A DNA stretch of 64,000 bases from Mesorhizobium sp. L-2-11 (GCF_016756595.1 NZ_AP023257.1:62001-126000); one strand, 5' to 3'. Shown: positions 19,727-28,440, counted from the first letter of the stretch. The notes: generated by a model from the letters alone, not told the origin. Numbers and translations: made by a program.

Positions 19727-20668
19727 ATGGAAAAAGGCCGTGTCCTGCTTGCCCTCACCGGTATCCATCCAGGCCGTTGGCGCGAACTCTTGGCGGCCGA
19801 ACGTGAGGTGGTGCTCGAGCCGGAAGGCGCCAGCGATCCTTCGATCACCTATGCGGTGGTTTGGAAGCAGCGGCCTAACCTTCTGTCGTCCCTGCCCAAT
19901 CTGCGCGCTGTCTTTTCGATCGGCGCCGGCGTCGACCACATCTTCGCCGATCCCACTTTGCCCGACGTGCCGGTCGTCAAGGTCGTGGCCGACAATTTGA
20001 CCCAATACATGACCGAATATGTCGTCTGGCGGGTGCTCGATCATCACCGTCAAGGCATGCTCTACAGGGCGCAGCAGCAAAAGAAGATCTGGCACGAGTC
20101 GCCGCAGCGGCCGGCCGGCGACATCTCCGTCGGCATCATGGGGCTCGGCACGCTTGGCCGCGCGGCAGCGTCGGTGCTTTTGTCGCTCGGCTTTGCGGTC
20201 AATGGCTGGTCGCGCAGCGAGCGGCCGATGGATGGCGTTGCAACCTATGCGGGTGAGGCCGGATTGATCCCCTTCCTCAACGCCACCGACATTCTGGTGG
20301 TGCTGTTGCCGCTTACGCCGCAGACGCATGGCATCATCAATTACGGCGTGCTGAAGGAGTTGAGGAAACGCAACGGCCTCGGCGGCTCGGTGCTGATCAA
20401 TGCCGGGCGCGGCAAGTTGCAGAAGGACGCCGACATTCTGCGTGCGCTGGAGGACGGCACACTCAAGGAGGCAAGCCTCGACGTGTTCGAGGTCGAGCCG
20501 CTGCCGAAGACCAGCCGGCTGTGGAGCCACCCGAAGGTGTTCGTGACGCCGCATGCGGCGGCGACCTCCGATCCCGTGCATCTGGTGCCGATCATGCTGC
20601 GCCAGATGGCCGCCTTCGAGCGCGGCGAGAAGCTCGAGAATGTGGTGGATCGCAAGGCAGGGTATTAG
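19727..20668 (+). CDS. Glyoxylate/hydroxypyruvate reductase A-like D-2-hydroxyacid dehydrogenase
   Basis: NAD(P)-dependent reductase of 313 aa, similar in layout to GhrA, which reduces glyoxylate and hydroxypyruvate. Seen: substrate-domain VFSIGAGVDHIFADPTLPDV, dinucleotide-binding motif GIMGLGTLGRAAA, the catalytic Arg region LINAGRGKLQKDADILRALE, Glu in LDVFEVEPLPKTSRLW, and the catalytic His in VTPHAAATSDP. Start ATG 19727 follows AAAGGAAAAAG. It lies 32 bp after yejF on the same strand and could be read from the same transcript. The stop codon lies inside a palindrome arm (20665-20708). Substrate not provable from sequence. Confidence 0.88.
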   Translation: MEKGRVLLALTGIHPGRWRELLAAEREVVLEPEGASDPSITYAVVWKQRPNLLSSLPNLRAVFSIGAGVDHIFADPTLPDVPVVKVVADNLTQYMTEYVVWRVLDHHRQGMLYRAQQQKKIWHESPQRPAGDISVGIMGLGTLGRAAASVLLSLGFAVNGWSRSERPMDGVATYAGEAGLIPFLNATDILVVLLPLTPQTHGIINYGVLKELRKRNGLGGSVLINAGRGKLQKDADILRALEDGTLKEASLDVFEVEPLPKTSRLWSHPKVFVTPHAAATSDPVHLVPIMLRQMAAFERGEKLENVVDRKAGY

Positions 20669-20760
20669 AGCGCCGCGCGTCCAATTGGACGCGCAAAGGA
20701 CGCTCTAACACTCTTTGAATCGGCGCATGATCCTTTCCGGAAATCGATTCCGATTTCCGG
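20665..20760. repeat. Double hairpin element at the 3' end of the ghrA-like gene
   Basis: An outer inverted pair, TTAGAGCG (20665) and CGCTCTAA (20701-20708), encloses a perfect 20-bp palindrome GCGCGTCCAATTGGACGCGC (20675-20694). A second hairpin follows: CCGGAAATCG and CGATTTCCGG around ATTC (20737-20760). Neither is followed by a T run on the plus strand, so a simple terminator is not certain. The element could end both convergent transcripts. Confidence 0.8.
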
Positions 20761-20762
20761 GG

Positions 20763-21102
20763 TCATGCGCTACCCGGCTTGCCACATTCGCGGCGGGCGA
20801 TCGACCGGTTCATGGCGTCGATCCGGCCGCTTGCCTGTTCGACCTCGTCGCTGGGCCTTGGAGCGGGTGTCCGGCGTGAACGGGCCGAGGCCCACACCCG
20901 GACCGGAGAAGGACGGCTTGGCGTCCTGCGGCAGCCGGTATTGCTGCGCCAGCCGGTTTCGTTGCGCCAGCAATCGATCGCAAGGCACGCTGTCATACTG
21001 CAGCGAGGACTGGACATTCGCGTCCTGTCGCTCGGCAATCGAGGTGCCAACGCAGCCGGCTATCGCCAGGCAAGATGCCAAGACCACCAAGTTCCAGCGC
21101 AT
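20763..21102 (-). pseudogene. Small lipoprotein gene with a probable one-base frameshift
   Basis: From ATG 21102 (GGAGGACG upstream) the protein begins with a leader and lipobox (VVLASCLAIAGCVGTS) and continues IAERQDANVQSSLQYDSVPC, then RLLAQRNRLAQQYRLPQDAK. After SKAQR at about 20850 the frame gives an Arg-rich tail ending at 20770. Shifting by one base instead gives EVEQASGRIDAMNRSIARRE followed by CGKPGSA and a stop at 20763, which reads as a natural helical continuation with a second Cys. An extra A in CAGCGACGAGG would explain this. Function unknown; an outer-membrane or periplasmic lipoprotein of about 110 aa. Could equally be intact with the Arg-rich tail. Confidence 0.65.
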
Positions 21103-21318
21103 GCAACGTCCTCCGTGTCGGTGTCCTGCCCTTTCGGGCATGCGAGTCGGACTTTTTCGCAGCCGCCGCCATGCGTGGCGCAGGTGAACGAAAAGGGTCG
21201 CCGGACAAGGGCTGATGCGATTTCGTGATGGAGATCCCGCCGGCAGTTGCCTGTATGCCAAGTCAGCAGTCACTTGCAACAGGCTTCCCGCGCCGGAATT
21301 AGCAACTATCTTGGAGCC

Positions 21319-22329
21319 ATGCGCGCCAGCGACCTGCTTCACCCCCGGCCCGAGGGCCTCTATTGCCCGCCCGGCGATTTCTTCATCGATCCGGTGCGGC
21401 CGGTCGGCCGGGCGCTGATCACGCACGGCCATTCCGACCATGCCCGTTCCGGCCACCGCTCGGTGCTGGCCACCCAACAGACGCTGGACATCATGCGGCT
21501 GCGCTACGGCGAGGGTTTCGCCGGGACGACGCAAGCGGCAGCACTCGGCGAGGCGATTGCGCTGAACGGCGTCAGCGTAACCTTCCATCCGGCCGGCCAT
21601 GTGCTGGGCTCGGCGCAGATCGAGGTCGTGCATCAGGGCTCGTGCATCGTCGCTTCGGGCGACTACAAGCGCCAGAGGGACGCGACTTGCGCGCCGTTCG
21701 AACCGGTCAAGTGCGACGTGTTCATCACCGAGGCGACCTTCGGCCTGCCGGTGTTCCGTCATCCGCCCGATACCGAAGAGATCGCTCGCCTGCTGAAATC
21801 GACGGCGCAGTTTCCCGAACGCGCGCATCTGGTCGGCGCCTATGCGCTCGGCAAGGCGCAGCGCGTCATGCGCTTGCTGCGCGACACCGGCTATGACAGG
21901 CCGATCTACATCCATGGCGCTCTGGCCAAGCTCAGTGACTACTATCAGAGCCAGGGCATCGAGCTTGGGACGCTGGAGCCGGCGACCGTCGAAAGCAGTG
22001 GCAAGCAGGATTTCACCGGGGCCATCGTCGTCGGTCCGCCATCGGCCTTCGCCGACCGCTGGGCGCGGCGCTTTCCCGATCCGATCTCGTGCTTTGCGTC
22101 CGGCTGGATGCGCATCCGCCAGCGCGCCAAGCAGGGCGGCGTCGAACTGCCGCTGATCGTTTCCGACCATGCCGACTGGGACGAGCTAACCGCCACGATA
22201 AGGCAGACCGGCGCCGGGGAAATCTGGGTGACGCATGGCCGCGAGGAGGCCCTGGTGCGCTGGTGCGAACTCGAAGGCATCGCCGCGCGGCCGCTGCATC
22301 TCGTCGGTTATGAGGACGAGGGCGATTGA
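21319..22329 (+). CDS. Ligase-associated DNA exonuclease (metallo-beta-lactamase/beta-CASP fold)
   Basis: Predicted nuclease of 336 aa related to RNase J/SNM1-type enzymes. The metal-binding motif THGHSDHARSGH (about residues 37-48) and the later His in HPAGHVLGSAQIEV and Asp in ASGDYKRQRD are in place; VSDHADWDEL gives another conserved His-Asp pair. Families of this type occur next to an ATP-dependent DNA ligase, and here the ligase gene follows after about 225 bp. A role in end processing before ligation is a family-based inference. Start ATG 21319 follows TTGGAG. The Lhr-type helicase and phosphoesterase often found with this pair are not in the window. Confidence 0.9.
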   Translation: MRASDLLHPRPEGLYCPPGDFFIDPVRPVGRALITHGHSDHARSGHRSVLATQQTLDIMRLRYGEGFAGTTQAAALGEAIALNGVSVTFHPAGHVLGSAQIEVVHQGSCIVASGDYKRQRDATCAPFEPVKCDVFITEATFGLPVFRHPPDTEEIARLLKSTAQFPERAHLVGAYALGKAQRVMRLLRDTGYDRPIYIHGALAKLSDYYQSQGIELGTLEPATVESSGKQDFTGAIVVGPPSAFADRWARRFPDPISCFASGWMRIRQRAKQGGVELPLIVSDHADWDELTATIRQTGAGEIWVTHGREEALVRWCELEGIAARPLHLVGYEDEGD

Positions 22330-22361
22330 TGGTGCTCATGGCCGATGTAGCTCTCTACGGC

Positions 22362-22517
22362 GCCCCCCTCTGGCCTGCCGGCCATCTCCCCCTCAAGGGG
22401 GGAGATTGGCAGCTTCGGCACCGCACTCATTCCTGCAACGTTGGAAATTGGCGAAATCAGTCGCGACAGCAAATCTCCCCCCTTGAGGGGGAGATGTCCG
22501 GCAGGACAGAGGGGGGC
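22362..22517. repeat. 156-bp mosaic palindromic element between exonuclease and ligase genes
   Basis: Ends are GCCCCCCTCTG (22362) and its complement ending at 22517. Next inwards come CCTGCCGG and GTCCGGCAGGAC, then ATCTCCCCCTCAAGGGGGGA on the left, matched by TCCCCCCTTGAGGGGGAGAT on the right. The outer parts match the 51-bp palindrome at 1241 and the half element at 62051. Confidence 0.85.
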
Positions 22518-22555
22518 ATCGTAGAGCGTGACGCTCGCCCATGGTTCTCACTCTC

Positions 22556-24157
22556 ATGAACCGCTTCGCCGAACTCCTCGACCGCCTCGTGCTGACGCCG
22601 TCGCGCAACGGCAAGCTGACGCTGCTGAGCGATTATTTCCGCAGCGTCGAGGATCCGGATCGCGGCCTGGCGCTGGCTGCCATCACCGGCGACCTGACCA
22701 TCGCGGCGGTCAAGCCGGCGATGCTGCGCGCGCTGGTCATGGAGCGCGTGGACCCGGTGCTGTTCGGCTATTCCTACGACTATGTCGGCGACTTGGCCGA
22801 GACCGTGTCGCTGGTCTGGCCGCAATCGCCGGCGGATGTCGCCAAACACGAGCCGACGCTCGCCGAAGTCGTCGCGAAATTGCAGGCGGCGAGCCGTTCC
22901 GACGGGCCGCAGGTGCTGGCCCGGCTGCTCGACAGCGCCAGCATCTCGGCGCGCTTCGCCATCATCAAGCTGGTCACCGGCGGTCTGCGCATCGGCGTTT
23001 CGGCGCGATTGGCCAAGCAGGCGCTGGCCGATCTCGGCAAGGTCGACGTCGCCGAGATCGAAGAACTCTGGCATGGGCTGACGCCGCCCTACGCCGAGCT
23101 GTTCGCCTGGCTGGAAGGCAAGGCAGACAAACCCAAAAGGACAGCGCTGGCGCTGTTCCGGCCGGTGATGCTGTCCAACCCGATCGGTGACGGCGATCTC
23201 GAAAAGCTCGACCCGGCCGACTACGCCGCCGAGTGGAAGTGGGACGGCATCCGCGTCCAGGCGGTTTCGGAAGGCGGCGTTCGCCGGCTCTATTCGCGCA
23301 CCGGCGACGATGTTTCGGGGGCTTTTCCTGACCTGGCAGAGGCGATGGATTTCTCCGCTACCCTCGACGGCGAGCTTCTGGTCGGCGATCCCCGCCAGGC
23401 GACCGGCACGTTCTCGGACCTGCAGCAGCGGCTGAACCGCAAGAGCGTGACGCCGAAGATCCAGCAGCAATATCCAGCGTTCATGCGTTGTTACGACGTG
23501 CTTCAGATCGGCGACGAGGACTTGCGCACGCTCCCCTTCCGCGAGCGGCGCGGCCGCCTCGACGCCTTCGTGCAGACGCTCGATCCGAGCCGCTTCGATC
23601 TGTCGCCGCTGGTCGAATTCACCGACTGGCAGGCGCTGGAGGAATTACGCCGCAAGCCGCTGCATCCGGTCATCGAAGGCGTGATGCTGAAGCGCTGGGA
23701 TTCGCCCTATCTCACCGGCCGGCCGAAAGGCCCATGGTTCAAATGGAAGCGCGATCCGCACACAATCGACGCCGTGCTGATGTATGCCCAGCGCGGCCAC
23801 GGCAAGCGTTCGAGTTTCTATTCCGACTACACGTTCGGCGTGTGGTCCGGCCCGGAAGGATCGGAGGAACTGGTGCCGGTGGGGAAAGCCTATTTCGGCT
23901 TCACCGACGAGGAACTGAGGCAGATCGACAAATATGTCCGCGACAACACGATCGAGCGCTTCGGCCCGGTCCGCTCGGTGCGGGCCGACCGCAGACAAGG
24001 CCTGGTGCTGGAGGTGGCGTTCGAAGGGCTTAACCGCTCGACACGGCACAAATCCGGCGTCGCCATGCGCTTTCCGCGCATTTCACGGCTGCGCTGGGAT
24101 AAGCCGGCGGCCGAAGCCGACCGCATCGAGACGCTGCAGGCGCTGCTCGATACCTGA
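22556..24157 (+). CDS. ATP-dependent DNA ligase
   Basis: Ligase of 533 aa. An N-terminal DNA-binding domain (residues 1-200) is followed by the adenylation domain with the lysine motif EWKWDGIRVQ (K228), motif III ATLDGELLVGD, motif IV EGVMLKRWDSPY and motif V WFKWKRDP. The C-terminal OB domain contains LRQIDKYVRDNTIERFGPVR and the end motif GVAMRFPRISRLRWDK. This is the ligase partnered with the upstream MBL exonuclease; rhizobia also have NAD-dependent LigA, so this enzyme is likely for repair. ATG 22556 chosen; an ATG five codons upstream is also possible. Confidence 0.93.
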   Translation: MNRFAELLDRLVLTPSRNGKLTLLSDYFRSVEDPDRGLALAAITGDLTIAAVKPAMLRALVMERVDPVLFGYSYDYVGDLAETVSLVWPQSPADVAKHEPTLAEVVAKLQAASRSDGPQVLARLLDSASISARFAIIKLVTGGLRIGVSARLAKQALADLGKVDVAEIEELWHGLTPPYAELFAWLEGKADKPKRTALALFRPVMLSNPIGDGDLEKLDPADYAAEWKWDGIRVQAVSEGGVRRLYSRTGDDVSGAFPDLAEAMDFSATLDGELLVGDPRQATGTFSDLQQRLNRKSVTPKIQQQYPAFMRCYDVLQIGDEDLRTLPFRERRGRLDAFVQTLDPSRFDLSPLVEFTDWQALEELRRKPLHPVIEGVMLKRWDSPYLTGRPKGPWFKWKRDPHTIDAVLMYAQRGHGKRSSFYSDYTFGVWSGPEGSEELVPVGKAYFGFTDEELRQIDKYVRDNTIERFGPVRSVRADRRQGLVLEVAFEGLNRSTRHKSGVAMRFPRISRLRWDKPAAEADRIETLQALLDT

Positions 24158-24160
24158 GGC

Positions 24161-25468
24161 TCAAGGAACAATCGCGACGCGGATCTCGTAGATGTCGACC
24201 GACTTGCCCTGCTTGTCGAAGTCGGAATTGATGGCGATGGCGCCGGCAGCGCCCGGACGCTTGTCGGGAAACCGCACGTCGAAGAGGTATTCGTTGCGCT
24301 CGTGGCCGACCGCGTAGCGCTTGCGGCCGCAGTCGCCGAGTTCGCCGAAATTGCAGTCGACGGAGATCTGCGTCTCCTGGCCCTCCTCCGAGCGGGCGAT
24401 GATGTCGAACGTGGCGTGCTTGCCGGCGAGTTTCTCCAGGACGCCTTGCTCGACGTCGAAGCTGATCGCCGAACCGGAGGCGCCCGACCGGATGCGCAGG
24501 AAGGAACCGCTGTCGTCCTGCATGACTTCGGCCTTGGCATCCGAGGGCGCGCTGACAAGCGTCGGGTCGCTTGGTGAAAACACATTGATCCAGTCGCGCT
24601 CCGCCTCGCCCGAGTTCAGCGGCGGGGCGGTGTCGCTTGGCGTGAAATCATCGTCTTCCACCGTTGGTGGCGTTTGCGGTGGGGCGGTGTCGAGTTCGGC
24701 CGCCGACTTGAAGACGCCGGTCTGGGCAGCGAAATAGAGGCCGATGCCGGCGGCTGCGAGCAGCGTCACGCCGAGGAAGATCGCGGTGAGAGGCAGGCGG
24801 GGACCCCTCACCCGTCGGTCGTCGCGGTCGGGCATTACCTCTGCGTCGCCGCTTCCGGTCGATGGAGGGGACGACATGTCGATCTCCGGCCCGTCGGGAA
24901 AAACCGGTTCGGGCATGATATCGGGAACGACCGGCAGGACGCGCGAGCGCGGCGCATCGGAAGCTGGGGATGCGTCGGAAGTGGGGCGCGCATGAGGCTC
25001 CGCCGGAGCGTCGACAACGACCTCGGGCGGCGGCGCCGGTTCCGCGTCGGCGCCGGCATCCGGTTCGGCATCGGCCTTGGGTTCGGCATCGGCTTCGCTG
25101 CCAGCCGGCTGCTCTACAGCGTCGTCATCGGTCGGCCGGCCGACAGCGGGAACCGCCGGCAGGAATTCGGATTCGATTTCGGTTATCTTGGCCTGCACCG
25201 CCTTGCGGCGCTTGATGGCGACTTCCACCGTCACGTTCGGGTTGGCCTGCAGGGCACGATCAAGTGCGGCGAAGGCCGACCGGTAGACCCGCTCGCGAAA
25301 CGCGCGGTCTTCGGCATTGCCTTTCTCGAAGGCATTCCGGATCGCTTTTTCGATCGCGTCCAACGGGGACCCCTCTGCACGTACGGTCACATCGTCATGA
25401 TCGTTAGCCGCAGGCGACCGATCAATCAACGGCCCAGCGCCCGCATTCTGCCCTGGCGATGCATCCAA
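24161..25468 (-). CDS. Single-pass membrane protein with acidic, proline-rich middle; function unknown
   Basis: Protein of 435 aa, not recognised as a characterised family. Layout: a helical N-terminal part (about residues 35-105, IRNAFEKGNAEDRAFRERVY), a long Ala/Asp/Glu/Pro-rich stretch of low complexity (105-225) with repeats such as ADAEPKADAEPDAGADAEPA, one membrane helix (about 229-250, LPLTAIFLGVTLLAAAGIGL), another Pro/Asp-rich linker, and a folded C-terminal domain (about 300-435) with two Cys (DCNFGELGDCG). The Pro-rich segment might span or contact the envelope. The start is TTG with no clear ribosome site, so the N-terminus is uncertain. It converges with the ligase gene (3 bp gap). 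Confidence 0.72.
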   Translation of the reverse strand: MDASPGQNAGAGPLIDRSPAANDHDDVTVRAEGSPLDAIEKAIRNAFEKGNAEDRAFRERVYRSAFAALDRALQANPNVTVEVAIKRRKAVQAKITEIESEFLPAVPAVGRPTDDDAVEQPAGSEADAEPKADAEPDAGADAEPAPPPEVVVDAPAEPHARPTSDASPASDAPRSRVLPVVPDIMPEPVFPDGPEIDMSSPPSTGSGDAEVMPDRDDRRVRGPRLPLTAIFLGVTLLAAAGIGLYFAAQTGVFKSAAELDTAPPQTPPTVEDDDFTPSDTAPPLNSGEAERDWINVFSPSDPTLVSAPSDAKAEVMQDDSGSFLRIRSGASGSAISFDVEQGVLEKLAGKHATFDIIARSEEGQETQISVDCNFGELGDCGRKRYAVGHERNEYLFDVRFPDKRPGAAGAIAINSDFDKQGKSVDIYEIRVAIVP

Positions 25469-25702
25469 GGTCGATTTCGGCTGTTTTCGGTAAAGGAATC
25501 AACATTTTTCGCCGATTTCCCGATGTAGTGCCAACGCGACAGAGCACAACCTGACGTTGAGCTTCGCGCGACCTCTTGGCGAGATCGGTGGGCGGTCGCC
25601 TATAGGCCCGCGACGAGGCGACACGAATTGCCAAGTCCCATCTTGAATTTGTGGCGGGTTGCGTCTATCACCCAGCGCATCTTGGAAGCCCTGGCTTCCC
25701 GG

Positions 25703-25778
25703 GCCGCTTTAGCTCAGTTGGTAGAGCACATCATTCGTAATGATGGGGTCAGGTGTTCGAGTCACCTAAGCGGCACCA
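25703..25778 (+). tRNA. tRNA-Thr, anticodon CGU
   Basis: A 76-nt cloverleaf with encoded CCA. Acceptor arms GCCGCTT and AAGCGGC, D-arm AGCTCAGTTGGTAGAGC, anticodon loop TTCGTAA closed by CATCA/TGATG, T-arm AGGTGTTCGAGTCACCT. Anticodon CGT reads ACG threonine codons. A short hairpin (GGAAGCC/GGCTTCC) lies just upstream. The accessory stretch with the IS66 element begins directly downstream, which fits use of a tRNA end as an insertion site, although no att repeat was found. Confidence 0.97.
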
Positions 25779-25910
25779 ATCTTTTCAAGAGCTTATCTAG
25801 TTTTTCAGCCTGTCACGTGCTTCTCCAGAGCGGACATTAGCTCATCGGTAGGAGTCGACCTGCGGACCATGCCTGATGGTAGGTGTAAGGGAACGTCGTG
25901 ACCCCCATGC

Positions 25911-25918
25911 GATGAAGC
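25911..25918. repeat. Left target-site duplication of the IS66 element
   Basis: GATGAAGC, repeated exactly at 28449-28456 on the other side of the element. Eight bases is the usual duplication length for IS66-family insertions. Confidence 0.88.
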
Positions 25919-25995
25919 GTAAGCGCGTAGGCGTCCCCACGTAGCGTGCAGGCGGTTGATCGCTCATTTTCAGCATGAATCATGCGGAGAATCCT

Positions 25996-26382
25996 ATGAG
26001 CGACAGTATGAGCCATCATCGAACATTCGAGATTTTGACGGCGGAGCCTGTGCCGTCCCGACGCAAGCCGCGCCATCGGTCGGACGAAGAGAAGGCACGG
26101 CTTGTCGCCGAAGCGTTCTCGCCAGGGGGCAATGTCTCGGCGGTTGCGCGTTCCGAGGGGCTGGACCCCTCGCAGCTCTATGCGTGGCGCCGCAAGGCGC
26201 TTTCGTCGGGCATGGTTGCGCCACTGACGGAGGGAGCGAGCAAGCCGGCGAAGTTCACGCGCTTTGAAGCGGTGGGCAGCGACACGGTGGAAATCGTCAT
26301 TGGCGACGCAGTGGTGCGCGCCGGCGGCGATGTCGATCCCGATCGCCTGGCGAGGATCATCCGCGCGGTTCGTAAGGCATGA
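25996..26382 (+). CDS. tnpA: IS66 accessory protein TnpA (transposase-like HTH protein)
   Basis: First gene of the IS66 element, 128 aa from ATG 25996 (GGAG upstream). The helix-turn-helix is seen as RHRSDEEKARLVAEAFSPGG followed by NVSAVARSEGLDPSQLYAWR, the IS3/IS66 OrfA-type DNA-binding motif. The C-terminal part EIVIGDAVVRAGGDVDPDRL with IIRAVR is typical of IS66 TnpA. Its stop overlaps the tnpB start (ATGA). In the family it is needed with TnpB for efficient transposition. Confidence 0.93.
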   Translation: MSDSMSHHRTFEILTAEPVPSRRKPRHRSDEEKARLVAEAFSPGGNVSAVARSEGLDPSQLYAWRRKALSSGMVAPLTEGASKPAKFTRFEAVGSDTVEIVIGDAVVRAGGDVDPDRLARIIRAVRKA

Positions 26383-26723
26383 TCGCTTCCGGTGTGGTGG
26401 TTTACGTGTCGTGCCAGCCGGTCGACTTCCGCAAGGGCGCGGCATCTTTGATGGCGCTGGTCAGGGATGGCGGCCTGGACCCATTCTCGGGGGCACTTCA
26501 CGTATTCCGTTCGAAGCGTGCGGACCGGGTTCGCATCGTGTGGTGGGACGGCAGCGGGGTTTGTCTTTATTCGAAGACTCTGGAAGATCACAGCTTCTGC
26601 TGGCCGGGGATATCGGCCGCGCGCATGCGTCTCGACCACGCCCAGTTGATGGCGCTTCTGGCCGGACTGGACTGGAAAAAGATTCGTCCGGCCAGGGTCA
26701 GGCGGCCGTTATCGACGGGCTGA
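26379..26723 (+). CDS. tnpB: IS66 accessory protein TnpB
   Basis: Protein of 114 aa, full family length. It contains VYVSCQPVDFRKGAASLMAL and the strongly conserved VRIVWWDGSGVCLYSKTLED, then the GISAARMRLDHAQLMALLAG stretch. This is IS66 Orf2, required for transposition of the element but of unknown biochemical role. Translationally coupled to tnpA by a 4-bp overlap. Confidence 0.95.
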   Translation: MIASGVVVYVSCQPVDFRKGAASLMALVRDGGLDPFSGALHVFRSKRADRVRIVWWDGSGVCLYSKTLEDHSFCWPGISAARMRLDHAQLMALLAGLDWKKIRPARVRRPLSTG

Positions 26724-26799
26724 AACCGGCCTGCGGCAAGATGAATCATGCGGCTGGAACGGTTGGGAAAGCGGCTGTTTTTGTGCTCTGTTGCTTGCC

Positions 26800-28440
26800 A
26801 TGGTTCTACCGGGTCTTGCCCTTCCCGACGACGTTGATGCGCTGAAGGCGATGATCCTTTCCATGGCTCGCGAGCAGGCTGCAAGCGAGGCCCGGATCGC
26901 AGTCGCCGACGCTCGGATCGCAGCATCTGAGGCGGAGGTCGCCCGGCTGAAAGCTGTCGAGAAAAGCGCCAGCGAGCGGATCGCCAATCTCACGTCAATC
27001 CTGAAAGTTTTACAGCGCACGCAACATGGCACGCGTTCCGAGCGGCTACGCCTGGCCATCGACGACGAGCAGGCCTCCTTTGCCTTCGAAGAGGTCGAGA
27101 CCGGCCTTTCGGAAATCCGGAGCGAACTCGACCGCGCGGTCGGGAACAAGCCGAAGCGCGCCCCGCGTCCGCGCAAGGGCTTTGCTGCCCACCTCGAACG
27201 CATCGAGGAGGTCGTCGAGCCGGAAATCCCGGCCGACTGCGAGGGGCTTGAAAAGGTTCTGATCGGCGAGGATCGATCCGAGCGGCTGGACGTCGTGCCG
27301 CCGAAGTTCCAGGTCATCGTCACGCGCCGTCCCAAATACGCCTTCCGGGGCCGTGACGGCGTGGTCCAGGCTCTGGCGCCGGCGCACATCATCGAAAGCG
27401 GGCTGCCGACGGAGCGGCTGCTCGCCTATATCGCCGTCTCCAAATACGCCGACGGCCTCCCGCTTTATCGGCAGGAGGCGATCTATCTGCGCGACGGCGT
27501 CGAGATCAGCCGGTCGTTGATGGCGCAGTGGATGGGGCATCTGGGCTTCGAGCTGCAGATGCTTGCTGATTACATACTGGAGCGCATCAAGGAGGGCGAA
27601 AGGGTCTTCGCCGACGAGACGACCTTGCCCACCCTTGCCCCTGGTTCCGGGAAAACCACGAAAGCCTGGTTGTGGGCCTACGCACGGGATGACCGACCCT
27701 ATGGCGGAACCAGTCCGCCAATGGTTGCCTATCGTTTTGAAGACAGCAGAGGTGCGGATTGCGTGGCGCGCCACCTCGCCGGATTCAGCGGTATCCTGCA
27801 AGTGGATGGCTACTCGGCCTATACCAACCTGGTCAAGGCACGGGCCAAAGCCGGCAGCAATGAAACAATCCGGCTCGCCGGGTGCTGGGCTCACCTGCGG
27901 CGCAAATTCTACGACCTGCACATCAGCGGGGTCTCGCAGGCCGCGACGGATTCGATCATCGCCATGACCGAATTGTGGAAGGTCGAGGACGAGGTCCGCG
28001 GCAAGGATGCCGGAAGCCGCGCCGCGCTACGTCAGGAAAAGTCCGTGGCCATTGTCGCGAGCCTCTTCGATCTATGGGAAGCGGAACTGGGCAAGGTCTC
28101 CGGAAAATCCAAGACCGCCGAGGCGATCCGCTACGCGCTCACCCGGCGGGAGGCGCTGGAACGCTTTCTGATGGACGGTCGCATCGAAATCGACTCCAAT
28201 ATCGTCGAGCGTGCAATCAGGCCCCAGACGATCACGCGAAAGAATAGTCTATTCGCCGGCAGCCACGGCGGTGGACGAACCTGGGCGACGGTAGCCACCT
28301 TGCTGCAAACCTGCAAAATGAACAGCGTCGATCCGCTCGACTGGCTCTCGCAGACCTTGACCCGCATCGCTCAAGGCTGGCCGGCATCCGAAATCGAAAT
28401 GCTCATGCCTTGGAACTTTAGGCCTGACGTTATCGGCTGA
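26800..28440 (+). CDS. tnpC: IS66 transposase TnpC (DDE type)
   Basis: Full-length transposase of 546 aa. A coiled-coil N-terminus (Ala/Glu-rich, residues about 20-75) is followed by a region around residue 180 that matches the family zinc-binding segment only loosely, and by the DDE catalytic core: D272 in FADETTLPTL, D336 in QVDGYSAYTN, and E470 in IDSNIVERAIRPQ. The C-terminus SLFAGSHGGGRTWATVATLL is characteristic. ATG 26800 is used; a TTG three codons upstream is an alternative. The stop lies 8 bp before the right end of the element. No disabling change is seen. Confidence 0.95.
   Translation: MVLPGLALPDDVDALKAMILSMAREQAASEARIAVADARIAASEAEVARLKAVEKSASERIANLTSILKVLQRTQHGTRSERLRLAIDDEQASFAFEEVETGLSEIRSELDRAVGNKPKRAPRPRKGFAAHLERIEEVVEPEIPADCEGLEKVLIGEDRSERLDVVPPKFQVIVTRRPKYAFRGRDGVVQALAPAHIIESGLPTERLLAYIAVSKYADGLPLYRQEAIYLRDGVEISRSLMAQWMGHLGFELQMLADYILERIKEGERVFADETTLPTLAPGSGKTTKAWLWAYARDDRPYGGTSPPMVAYRFEDSRGADCVARHLAGFSGILQVDGYSAYTNLVKARAKAGSNETIRLAGCWAHLRRKFYDLHISGVSQAATDSIIAMTELWKVEDEVRGKDAGSRAALRQEKSVAIVASLFDLWEAELGKVSGKSKTAEAIRYALTRREALERFLMDGRIEIDSNIVERAIRPQTITRKNSLFAGSHGGGRTWATVATLLQTCKMNSVDPLDWLSQTLTRIAQGWPASEIEMLMPWNFRPDVIG

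Noticed and set aside
25779..25910. A second tRNA gene after tRNA-Thr
   Set aside because: Only a D-arm-like piece is present; acceptor and T-arm partners are missing, so no cloverleaf can be formed.
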